A stretch of DNA of 64,000 bases from the NCBI RefSeq assembly GCF_041260155.1, contig NC_091944.1:11358772-11422771 (forward strand). Direction: 5' to 3'. Of this stretch, positions 24,001-33,600 are shown piece after piece; positions within the stretch are counted from its first letter, which is position 1, and every line of letters begins with the position of its first letter. This DNA comes from Ptychodera flava (taxonomy: Eukaryota; Hemichordata; Enteropneusta; Ptychoderidae). The notes beneath the pieces were generated by a model. That model was not told the DNA's origin. It did no database searches and saw only the letters and a list, made by a program, of their open reading frames with translations. Made by a program: the position numbers and the translations under genes.

Positions 24001-24951
24001 CCTTCGTTCATGTTCTAAAACGAGTGCGAAAAGTCGAAAAAAAAATCTGATTTTTGATCAGATACTGTATGCTATGGGTGTATTGAACAACAAGTAGCGG
24101 TAAGCCATGCTGTAGAATAAGGGTCGGCGATACATTCACATAATATTTAGAAAAAAAATATTTAGAATAGCTCTTGATGGAATATGCCTAGGCTGCAAAC
24201 CCAAAATGAGGAAGTCAGTCTCAATGTAATAATACCAACTTAAAAGGTCCATTTTTTTCTCAAAATGAAACTTTCACATTCATATACGGAAGTACATACC
24301 CATATAAGTAGCAGAGCGTTTCCTGGGGATATTGTCATCAACGTAGGTTGTGCCAAGTGTAAATATTGGTGAGGTGCCCATGCCTAGTAATAGCTGTGCC
24401 CCGATAAAAAATAATATGTAAATAGTATATGAAGTTTTATTTTCGCAGGACATGTGACGTATTTTCTTGGCCGGACTGGTTTCACATATCTCCGGTTCGG
24501 TAGTGTTTACCGCGTCTTGAATGTCGTATCTCGAACCGACAAAATGCGGAAGTACAAAGAGAACAGTCCCGACAGACATGAGGAGAGCGCCGTACGCTAT
24601 CCACTTAGGACGGTGGCCCTTTCCGCCGAAGTAACTGACGAAGGCTATGACCAGCAGAGCACCGAGTTCATAACTGCTGACGACGAACCCAGACTGCGAA
24701 CTCTTTAGCTGAAATCGTCGCTCGATAGTCGTAACCACACTGCTGGTGTATCCGCTAGCCACCATGCTCTGAAATAAAGTCATCAAGCACGCGAAGAAAA
24801 CAAACCCCTTTCCATTGGCAAACCGCTGCAGACACCGAGGACGCCATTTTCCATATCCGCACCAGGTTGACCGATCCTCTGGTAAGGTTTTCTCCGAATC
24901 CTGCGTGCCGGCGGGCACATAGTAAACCGAATTTTGATTGTCTGTCTCCAT
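8947..24951 (-). CDS. SLCO4A1-like: Solute carrier organic anion transporter (OATP/SLCO, SLCO4A1-like), 8 exons
   Basis: This is predicted to be a 12-helix plasma-membrane transporter for amphipathic organic anions. Exons in transcript order: 24951-24300, 18027-17710, 16327-16163, 13385-13190, 11845-11665, 10538-10342, 10018-9954, 9335-8947. All introns are GT-AG and the phases join to one 720-aa frame, near the 722 aa of human SLCO4A1 as I recall it. Exon 1 has FVSYFGGKGHRPKW after the first helices. Exon 2 has the OATP signature DPRWVGAWWGGY (about residues 259-270). Exons 5-6 encode the large cysteine-rich Kazal-like loop (HCQCDPSTYQPVCGENGVTY, then NCACISD). Exon 8 has PAPMYYG before the last helix. 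The ATG at 24951 is the first after an in-frame TGA. SLCO4 fits best, but other SLCO subfamilies are not excluded. Introns hold MITEs, foldbacks and an AATA microsatellite; no second gene is visible in them. Confidence 0.93.
10638..10893. repeat. TTAA-bounded MITE with CCCTTTAC ends
   Basis: The left end TTAACCCTTTACTTCC and the right end GGTAAAGGGTTAA are inverted repeats of about 12 bp, with TTAA as the outer boundary on both sides. The 256-bp body is noncoding. The CCCTTT terminus with TTAA is the pattern of piggyBac-derived MITEs. It lies in the SLCO intron between exons 5 and 6. Confidence 0.65.
12283..12356. repeat. Foldback hairpin inside the 11935-12593 element
   Basis: The arms begin GATGGCCCAGTGCA and end TGCACTTGGCCATC. 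They are about 27 bp each, with a few mismatches, around a loop of about 18 nt. A transcript of either strand could fold into a stable stem. Confidence 0.65.
12512..12532 (+). repeat. Homopolymer run of 21 G
   Basis: An uninterrupted G run lies in the right subterminal region of the 11935-12593 element. It could form a G-quadruplex, and its length may be affected by sequencing or assembly error. Confidence 0.9.
14364..14704 (+). repeat. MITE family A, diverged copy
   Basis: It carries the family landmarks in order: CACCTCGATATTGAAAGGCT, CTCACCGTGCAAAATTTGGT, ACCGATATTTGAAATTCAA, CTGCCATCCCTG, and a GTCCCCGAAGAGCATTCTAT right end. The left end is eroded. It lies in the SLCO intron between exons 3 and 4. 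Confidence 0.7.
15409..15757 (-). repeat. MITE family A, inverted copy
   Basis: The ends are TTAAGGCAGAACGCGC and GGCGCATACTACCTCAA. The interior reads ACACCACTTGTGGGGGCTCA, then TTGAATCTCAAATATCGGTA, which are reverse complements of the landmarks seen in plus-oriented copies. It lies in the same SLCO intron as the 14364 copy, in opposite orientation, so the two could pair in the pre-mRNA. Confidence 0.78.
17241..17463. repeat. TTAA-bounded MITE family B, copy 1
   Basis: The left end is TTAACCCTTTGAGCGCCAAA. The interior GTCAATTTTTGTCGC and TTTTGGTGGGAAAAATAACA and the right end GCACTCTAAGGGC match the copy at 42832-43055 along the whole length. The right terminus is eroded here. It lies in the SLCO intron between exons 2 and 3. 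Confidence 0.75.
18031..18084 (+). repeat. AATA tetranucleotide microsatellite
   Basis: About 13 AAAT/AATA units lie immediately upstream (in the transcript sense) of the acceptor of SLCO exon 2 at 18027. On the minus strand it reads as a T-rich tract and may form the polypyrimidine region of that acceptor. Confidence 0.9.
19430..19546. repeat. Perfect foldback element with 9-bp target duplication
   Basis: The arms at 19439-19482 and 19494-19537 are perfect 44-bp inverted repeats beginning TAGTCTCGGTTTACCCAGAC, around an 11-nt loop. The 9-mer ACAGTGTCC stands directly outside each arm (19430-19438 and 19538-19546). A 9-bp duplication is typical of Mutator-type insertion, while 8 bp would suggest hAT. 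Perfect arms imply recent insertion or ongoing correction. It lies in SLCO intron 1. Confidence 0.88.
19716..19968. repeat. Inverted-repeat MITE
   Basis: The left arm begins TAGACTGTCGACGGTCCCTT and continues through GTGCCTTTTCTGTCTCTTATT. The right arm in reverse complement begins TAGACTGTCGACGTATACAG and then carries the same GTCCCTTGTGCCTTTTCTGT block. The arms are about 40 bp with a small insertion on the right. The centre is GC-rich with further short inverted motifs. No clean target duplication is seen. It lies in SLCO intron 1, 170 bp from the 19430 foldback. Confidence 0.75.
20611..20695. repeat. Small nested inverted-repeat element
   Basis: The outer arms are GACCAGACAATAATA and TATTGTTGTCTGGGTC. 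Inside are an inner hairpin (ATGGAGGT / ACCTCCAT) and a direct repeat of AATATAGGGTCA. The whole is 85 bp and lies in SLCO intron 1. Confidence 0.6.
21348..21560. repeat. Probable partial MITE family C copy
   Basis: The block ATAGCAGCAACTTTTGC followed by TTCATGATTTTCGTTTT resembles the left arm of 36739-37006. A later ACGAATTCTGGTCTAGACC matches the CCGAATTCTGGTCTGGAC block of that copy. The right arm is not found, so the extent is uncertain. Confidence 0.35.
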
Positions 24952-27900
24952 CGGGTCAATCGAAGACTCAAGTCTCTCACAGTCCGAGTCTCAGTCTACA
25001 ATATAGCCTCCTTCGTCCTACAGCTGGCCATACACCTGGTGTCAAGACGACCGGCGACGCGACTGATCTTCGCTACACACTGACATCAATACTGAATGTA
25101 CACACGCGCACATCTGACGGTCGGAATCACTTTCACAAGGAAAGTTGTTCTGCGCATGTCACAAAGTCCACAATGCATAAACAGAAGGGTCTCGAAGGAA
25201 CACGCTATTCTAAAGGGTGGGGGTGTGTGAGCCTATAGCCTGGCAGTCCTTTCCTTCACCAACTTGTAGCAATATCGTGGTTTCACTCAGAATATTCCAA
25301 TTAAATTATTAGATGATATATTGGCAAATTTCGCCGCTTACAAGGCAAATTCTGACAAACATGATACCCTGGGGTAGGTACCAGCACTAATTAAGTGGCT
25401 GCCCTTTGGTCGACAAACTCAGCAAAGAACTATTGCGTGGGTGCTTCGTTTGAGGTCGTGTAAGTGACTGGTCCCTTTCTTTGGCACGGGATCGCTTAAT
25501 TTTTTAGTTTGTATGTATTGAACATGCTGACCGTGGAAAGGAGAAAACAGGATGGAAGCAGACAAGCCGCCAAGAAATAGAAATGCTTGGAAAACTCTGG
25601 ATTGTGTAAATAATTTTAATGCGGCAGTGGATCTCCCATATGGCTGATACCTTATTAAAGAATTCTATATGCTACAGAGGTCATTCACTGTGACATCAAC
25701 TTTGCTATTATTATGTAATCTGTCAAAAGGTCTTATACTTGTTACATTTCGCTTAGAGACCAATAAGTCAAGAACTGATGAACAACACCATGGATAATGA
25801 TATTGACGTAGCATTGTGAAAGGGGCTGATATCGATCGTGCATGGTATCCACATGTACAGGGAATCTGGGATAATGTGATGAATTTAATAACATTTTAAT
25901 CGTACTATACCTCTGTACAGGCAAGAAGGGACAATGCTTGGCAGTATGTAACATCGACGCATAAGAAAAAAAAACGGTGTTATATTTGAAGATTTTGAGC
26001 CACTGAGTACTCTGTTTCTGTAACCAAAACTCTCTCTCGATGGCCTGTGAACTTTAATCGTAACAAATATCTATCATCGAATCAAATGCTCCGAGACCAT
26101 TTGACTGATTCGAATCACTGAAATGGTAATAATAATATAGGCGGATAAATTGACTCGTGATACAACCACATTTATAACGCTTCGTTGTTTTGGTGAAATT
26201 TTCACTGAACGTGTTTTGAGTGTTGAAGAGAAGTACAACACTACTAAAATTAACTAGTTTTTGAATGTTGCAGATTGTAGAGGTATATATAAATAGCCGT
26301 TTACGATCTTTACAACGGTTCTTTCCGAGTCGCGGGTGAAAGAATGTTTGCATGCCCCCTCTCTTTTCTCTGCCTATTCACGCACCTTTCTTTACTTACA
26401 TAACTACAGTAACGCGATTTGGTTATTCAACAATCGGAAGTTTTGGTCTTCCCATGGAATTTTCCATTGTTTTTGATTGCATGTGTGGTGAGACGGTTCT
26501 CACTCGTTGCATCAGATTCCCTGGGTCTCCTACAAATGTAATTGGCTGCGGTGACTGCTGTTTCGAGTGCATGGCTTTAAGAGTGGTGATGAATGTTTTA
26601 CTTGATAATACAAGATAAACAATACAAGAAAAAACTAATAGTCATAGTTGTTATGACAACCTGTTCACAATAAATTTCAACATGTTGGAGTAGAACAAAA
26701 ATGTGTTCTTTCAAAACCTGAAAATTCCAAATATTAAACTGCAGAAGTTACTGAGTATAACAAAGTATGTAGTTGTCTCCTTTTTGTAGTGATAAGGGTG
26801 GGTAGCTGAACAAATCATAACAGCTTTGAGTATAATCGTACTTTTTAAGTGTCAAATCATACTAGTCCTCCTGTTGAGTAAAATGCTCCATTAGCCATAA
26901 CTTTAAGTGCTATTTATTCTGAATTCTGTGTATCAACTTCTTTTTAGCCGACTTCTGCACGCGCGACATCGTACACCGCTGCCTGAAATTCGGACAAATT
27001 TTGTTGGGACGGTACATGCGCTGTTGTTGTTGCGGTTTGTAGTCTGAGTCATAAATTTATATGAATTAGTATGACTTTTTGTGTGCTTTACAAGCTTCAC
27101 AAACAAAGAAGATGCAGTGGTCGGTATCCTACCTTGAACAGTTCAAACTGATGAAAGACAAAAGACAAAAACACATACTGGACAGACGGCGAGTGATTCT
27201 GTTTCACACTTTGGCAGTATTTAGGCTGCAGCGGCGGGCAGATCGAGTACGCGATCGATAGATCGAGCAGAGAATATTAATTGATCAATCTAGCAGACTA
27301 CCCAACCCACGGGTAACTGTGCTCAGCAAGTGTTGAGTGGACAGCAATATGTCGACAGGTGTTCACTTCGACCACAAGTCAGTAATAAATCTGTGATAGA
27401 AGACTGCAGTAAAAACACTCACTTTGTTGGATAATCAAATAATTGACTGTCAACATGGCCTTTTATGAGAATGGTATGACGTTAAAGACTTTGCGTATTT
27501 AGAAAATATTACGTCATACGCCCTGTAACGCGTGTATTCATTCAAAACGAACGCGTGCAGGCAACCAAGGGCAGGGAAATAACCTCTGTACTATCCATGG
27601 AATTGCGATCAACCATGGTGCACAAAAACAGATTTGCACATCCATGGATCAACGATGGCTCGCAGAGAAATATGAATACGATTACGTAAGCATTCTTCAT
27701 GTTTGTGTCACATGACCTTGATATATTAGTCTGACAGACACTTTGCCATATTAAAACAAAAATCAGCCTCACGTCACACTCCGTCATGCGGCGTGTGAGG
27801 GCGCAGTGAAGAATTTTGTCTCTGAAATCCACAGAAATGGACATAGTGAAATAGTCAAACGATTATAATTCCTGTTTCAAATTTTGAGTAGATCTGTTTC

Positions 27901-28020
27901 CATACAATAGCTCGATCGTTTTGGAAGGATAATGTGTTCACTGAAACATCCCATAATGCACTATCAGCGTTTCATCAGTACAGCAATCATGGAGGTGTAT
28001 CTTGCGGTGTGTTATTGTTC

Positions 28021-28368
28021 AATTTAGCATGCGCCTCGAAATGAAGATTTAAACCTTTGCTAAACATTTCATAAGAAAACTTTCAACAATTCCATTTAGA
28101 TGTCAAGATAAAAGTCAAGGTAACTTGGCAAAATTAAGTACTGGAGAGCATATTGCCGACATTTACTGACACTTTGAAATTCAAAAGTGGGGCGCCGCCA
28201 TCCCTGTTTTAAATCCATAAAAATAAGCTTTCGATTTTCACAAATATAGACTAAGCCAGTTAACACTTATTTTACTCCATTAGCTTCCTAAAGTGGTGGG
28301 CAAAAAAAGTATTGTAATAGTTTGATATTTCGGATATTGTCCCCCCCCCCCCACCAGGAGCATTCTCC
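28021..28368 (+). repeat. MITE family A copy with eroded ends
   Basis: It starts near GCATGCGCCTCGAAATGAAG. It carries GGTAACTTGGCAAAATTAAG, a CGCCGCCATCCCTGTTTTAA block and a GTCCC right-end motif expanded into a long C run, then GGAGCATTCTCC. The C run is probably slippage within the family's GTCCCCGAGG segment. Confidence 0.65.
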
Positions 28369-30074
28369 AACCCTTTGCCGTTGGTAGCCGCGTTCGGATG
28401 GTGATATTCAGAGTCGTAGACCGGCGCACGCCGGGGGGGGGGGGGAGGGGGTCGCAACTTGCGAACACCCATTGGATCATGGAAAGCTATAAACATGTGT
28501 ACCGCTGTCAAGTATCTCCTTTTTCGCCCTAGATTTTCAATCGGTTAACATTTATACCTCTTTTTTAACTCTACCTTTAATTCCTAATTCAATATGTTTA
28601 TTTTCCATGACCTCGCCCATTAGTGAACGCTCCCCAATAACACTGTATTAGAGAAGGAAGGGGTGAAATGAATGTTGGTGGGGAAGGCATGTGTGTGTGT
28701 GCTAGTGATAATCGCTGGTATAGACCTATGTCGCTATAGTGGACTAGCTCGAGGTTTTACCTGGAGTTAACTGGATTGTCACGTTGGATTTGACGTCCAA
28801 ACACAGTATTTCAGAATAAACAAACAAAGTTCACGATATAACTTTTATAACTGTGAAAATAGCCCCAATTTCTGAAAAAACCGGTGTTCTATGGAAGGTT
28901 TGCAAAGAGTTTTGGACTTTGTAATTACATACATTTGAAGAAACAGGATCAACAAATATAAATAAGAACATCAATATTAATGGGACATATCAGTTGCTTT
29001 TTAAATCAGTTATGGACTGTCAAGTTCACCGAGGTAAACTGCATCTTTCGCACCACTAGCTTCTGATGAGTCACTTTGACTGTCACGGGTTCTTAAAGAA
29101 CTACATAGTCCCTGAGAAAGTGATAGTCGACCACTTAACTCAGATGATCTAGAGACATTGAAATCTGTGCAAGAATGAAGAAGCAGAAGAAGGGAAAGCA
29201 AATTAATGCTTTAGACTGGTCAAGTTACTATGGCAACAATGACTGCAGTGCAGTGTACAAAAACCTCGAGTTGGCATTTTGAAGTAGGAAGTATGTGTAG
29301 GAGTGTCTATAGAAACAAAATTTTGAAGTGAGAAGTCGGGTTGAAGAGCTCGATGGCCCTCAGCGGCTTTCGTAGCCTTGATATGTACATGAACAGAGAC
29401 AAATTGTCAACTGAGAGAAAGATGTTGAAGGAAGACAAATTCGAAATAGTTGAAGCACATACTGGCCGGCAACTGTGTCAAACAGCACCGGAGGGTCTAA
29501 GCAGACAAAACCAGGAGGGAAGGAGGAGGAGAAAGAGGAGAAGGCGGACAGTGAACCAAAAGATGCAGTGATAGGTGAATTAGGTGAATTAGAGGAAAGT
29601 GGCTCAGAAAGTGATAGCAGCGACATAGAAAATGAACTCTTACAAGTAACAAGATCAGGCAGACAGCGCACTACATGGAAATCACGCAACTACACGGATA
29701 GATTTCACGCGGTTGACATATGTGATATGTTGAACATATAGGCCTACCAATGTCTGACAGGTGACTTGCAAATTACAAAGTCTGATAAATCTAATCAGAT
29801 GAATATCTTTTTTTTTGGGGGGGGGGGCGTGTCACATTTACAATTGATGAATGGGGGGGGGTCATATTGTAAAAAAATAATTTGGAGGGGGTAGCTTTTA
29901 CATTTCATTTGTACCTGAAGTTCCACCGATCCCCTCACAAAAACGAATCCTCTAATGTATATTTATCAAAAGCACAAAACTGTTCAGTCAGCATAGCATT
30001 TTGACATAGATTCCTTTGAATAGATAATTTTACCGATTTATCTTGAAGGCTAGTACGTTGATACGTGACCACAG

Positions 30075-30578
30075 GGGCAGATGAAAGTCCCCTGGGGTGG
30101 GGATGTTTTCTTTGTGCACCGGTTTACCTTTAATATTTGATTTTATTAATTTTGACTGTGATATTTCAAATAAAGCTTTCTACTCCAAACTGTCTGACTG
30201 TGTTTCCAATTCCTTATCTCCTCTTCAACCAGTGCACATACCACTCTAATTGCTGCGCAAACATTGCCAACTTGATAATGACTGAGCGTATCAGCGGATT
30301 AGCTTATTAAGTCAACACCACAGCCGTCCCACACGTAGTCAGACGGTGTGGAGTCGAAATCTGTATTTGAAATACCACAGTCAAAATTAAACAAAAATTA
30401 CTTGTAGCATAGACTCTCGAGGGTCTATGCTTGTAGTAATAAAGAAAGCAGTCAGAAGGTTTTGACTTGAACTTTATTTGAAATATCACAGTCAAAATTA
30501 ATAAAAGAAAATAAGGTAAACCGTTGCACAAAAAAACTCCCTCCCCACCCCAGGGGACTGATTTCTTTCCCCTATGAC
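30075..30578. repeat. Large inverted repeat upstream of ELOA
   Basis: The left arm (about 30075-30182) contains CCCCTGGGGTGGGGA, GCACCGGTTTACCTT and TTGACTGTGATATTTCAAAT. The right arm (about 30465-30578) contains these blocks in reverse complement and in the reverse order (ATTTGAAATATCACAGTCAA, AAGGTAAACCGTTGCAC, TCCCCACCCCAGGGG). A third partial copy of the TATTTGAAATACCACAGTCA block lies at 30361-30380. The right arm ends about 95 bp before the ELOA start codon. Confidence 0.7.
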
Positions 30579-30672
30579 CTGACTCGACCTGCCTGACCAA
30601 GACTCCCTAGCACTGTCCACAGTAGCTGTCTAGTTAATAGACGACAACATAAAGGGTCAACGAAATGACAAT

Positions 30673-33600
30673 ATGGCGGACGTAAAGACAACGAAAGACG
30701 TCCAAATTTTACAAAAGGCGTTATACGCCTGTGGCACCGAAGATGAAGTGAAGGTATGGGATAAAGTCTTCATAATTATTGGTTAAGTAACGCGTGGAAA
30801 ATGTCTTTGCCCTCCAAACCTTGCACTAGCTGAGAGACAACAACTTCCTGTTTGCCCTGATGCATTGTTGCAATATGGCAGCTACATGTATAATTGCAAC
30901 TTTATCGATATTACTATAAATAAGTTAAATGCCTGTACGTGCTCTTTTAAGACTTGTTTATCCCATCCCACTGTGCTAGTAGTTGAAAAGAAGTATCTTT
31001 GCATAAAACTTTGCCACTATTCTCCCGAATGTACAAAAATTCGAACTGCATTCAGTACCCCTATGATTCGATACGAGTCCTGGACTGTACACTGTGGGGA
31101 TAAACTTATTGTTATGAAAATGTTCATGAGCTTCCATGTAACCATGATCCTGAAAAAACGGAGCAACTAACATTTCACTCACAGGTTTACATGCAATCAA
31201 CTGAATACCCCAGCACTTCTGTGTTTTCCCACCATGTTCACACATCTGAGCGTATATCATAGGCACTGTCTTTGTAGAGGGACTGTGGTGTAGCCCAACC
31301 TATACTACCAAAGATGATGAGTTATAGGTACATGTAGGAAGCTGGTCAATCCTGGTCCCAGGGTAACCTATGCCAGTCAGATCCAAGCCAATTGGACACT
31401 GATTTGATGCTATATATGTTTTGGTTAAACACTGGTAGTACAAATATAAAATTCATGTACATGAACCATAGATGTTCTCTATTTCAAACATTCCAAACAA
31501 AATTGTTCTGTTGACACAATGAATTTCTCATTTCTACACACCAGTACAGCAGTGATGGCAAACACACCAGCAGGACTACTACTAGAGACTTGTCTCACCT
31601 GAAAGTTGTTTTGCCTGAGTACTGTGATAAGTTTGTCATTTGAAGTGATGTCCCAAATCACTATAAATTCCTTGTGATTCAAACTAGATAAAGAACTATG
31701 CAATATTGATGAGCGAATTACTAGACAAAGGCATATCTCATTGCTTGGAATGATTACAGGGTCTAATTGACTGGGATCCATTCATTTTGGGGTCCGATAG
31801 ACTGGAAAGTAATGGGTTTAAGTAGGCGCAAAGCACCCCTTCGCATAGCCCTATGTGTAGGACTGTGTGTTTTCAAATGTACTCTCAAAACCACATGACA
31901 TGGACATTAACAACACACAGCGCTGGTATGGAGAGATGCCATTTTTCGCCACTGGCTACTTTGATGAAAACTATCAAAGGAAATGAGCCCAGGCATTGCA
32001 TGTGAAGCCTAAATGGTACGGTATATGTATGCAACTGTGAGACAGCTTACACAATCAAGTAAACCCTGCCAACATGGGTACAGTGACGACCCCTTTCTTA
32101 TTGATTTGCACTATGACTATGACTAATAATTATGCACACTTGTTTACTGTCCTTTTTGAACACTCGGGGATGTAGGAAATACCTGGCAGCCGGCAAAGAC
32201 AACCGGCTTTTAGCTAAAATTTGCCGGCTGTGAAAATTTAGTGATACAGTAAAAAATGAAGACATTTTAAACAAACTTTGTGCGCTCACACACCACTTGT
32301 ATTTTGTTTTTCAGAGTTGAAATGTGTTACTGTGTTCAATAAATGTATGACTGCATTTTCAGTTTCTAGTAATGTCGTAGACTGAAGTAAAACCTGTGTG
32401 AATTACAATTAACATATGTACAAGTATGATCAGAATTCTAGGGATAGGCTTAATCTTGCATTGATGTATGATCTTTCTTGTGATTATTTTCAGATCCTTA
32501 AAATCATCAAGCAACTCAGTAAATTGCCAGTATCCATTGCCATTCTGCAGGTACGGTATTAATTCCTTATAGTAGCTAGATTGTTTAGTAATTTACCCAA
32601 CGACTTACCATTGTTAAAGTTCAGTGGCTGTATCTTTTAATGAATTTTTAGCTCCGCTGTCAGCGACGCGGAGCTTATCAAATAGGTTGATTTTCCGTCG
32701 TCGTCCGTCGTCGTCCGTCGTCGTCGTCCGTCGTCGTCCGTCAACAATTGCCTTCTCCTCTGAAACCGCAAGTCCGATTGCTTTGAAATTGTATGTGCAG
32801 TTCACTTGGGGTGACCTCACTTGAGTTTGTTCAAATCGTGGTGAAATTTGCATATTTGTATTTTTGGGGCATTTTTTGGTGTTTTTGGTAAAAAAATCTT
32901 CTGCTCTGAAAGCGCTTGTCCGATTGCTTTGAAATTTGATATGCAGTTGACTTAGGGTGACTTCAGTCAGATTTGTTCAAATCGTGGTGAAATTTGCATA
33001 TTTGTATTTTTAAGGCAATTTTTGTCATTTTTGGTAAAAATATCTTTAAAAATCTTCTTCTTCAAAACTACCAGTCAGATAGCTTTGGTATTTAGTACAT
33101 ATGTCCCTTAGGGATGATCTTTTTCAGATTTGTTCAAATTGTGGAGAAATATGCAAATTTGCATTTTTAAGGCAATTTTTGCCATTTTTAGTCAAAAAAT
33201 GTATTTCTCAAAAAGTACTGGTCTGATAGTTTTGAAATTTGGTATACAGGTTTCTACAGATGAACTAAGTAATATATATTGAATCTCTGATGAAATCTGT
33301 AATTTTGTAATTTGGGGCAATTTTTGCCATTTTTGGTCAAAAAATGTGTATTTTCAAAACTACTCATCTGATAGCTTTGAAATTTGGTATACAGGTTCCT
33401 GCAGATGAACTGAATGATATTTGTTGAAATTATGATGAAATCTTTAATTTTGTATTTTTGGGGCAATTTTTGCCATTTTTGGTCAAAAAATGTGTATTTC
33501 CAAAAGTTGTCATCTGATAGCATTGCAATTTGGTATACAGGTTCCTACAGATCACCTTAATGATATTTATTGAAATTATGATGAAATCTGCAATTTTGTA

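Larger units (their letters stand above)
24952..30672. other. Divergent intergenic region between SLCO and ELOA
   Basis: This interval lies between the start codons of two genes pointing away from each other and should contain both promoters. I see no TATA box I would defend. It holds a MITE family A copy (28021-28368), homopolymer G and C runs around 28340-28450 and 29818-29862, and a large inverted repeat (30075-30578) ending under 100 bp from the ELOA ATG. The frames at 24867-25238 and 29475-29741 have no supportable product. Confidence 0.55.

Noticed and set aside
29475..29741. 88-codon acidic frame ending RSGRQRTTWKSRNY, possibly a retroelement tail
   Set aside because: The acidic low-complexity content and one suggestive RSGR motif are not enough. 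No LTR, reverse transcriptase or integrase sequence is nearby.
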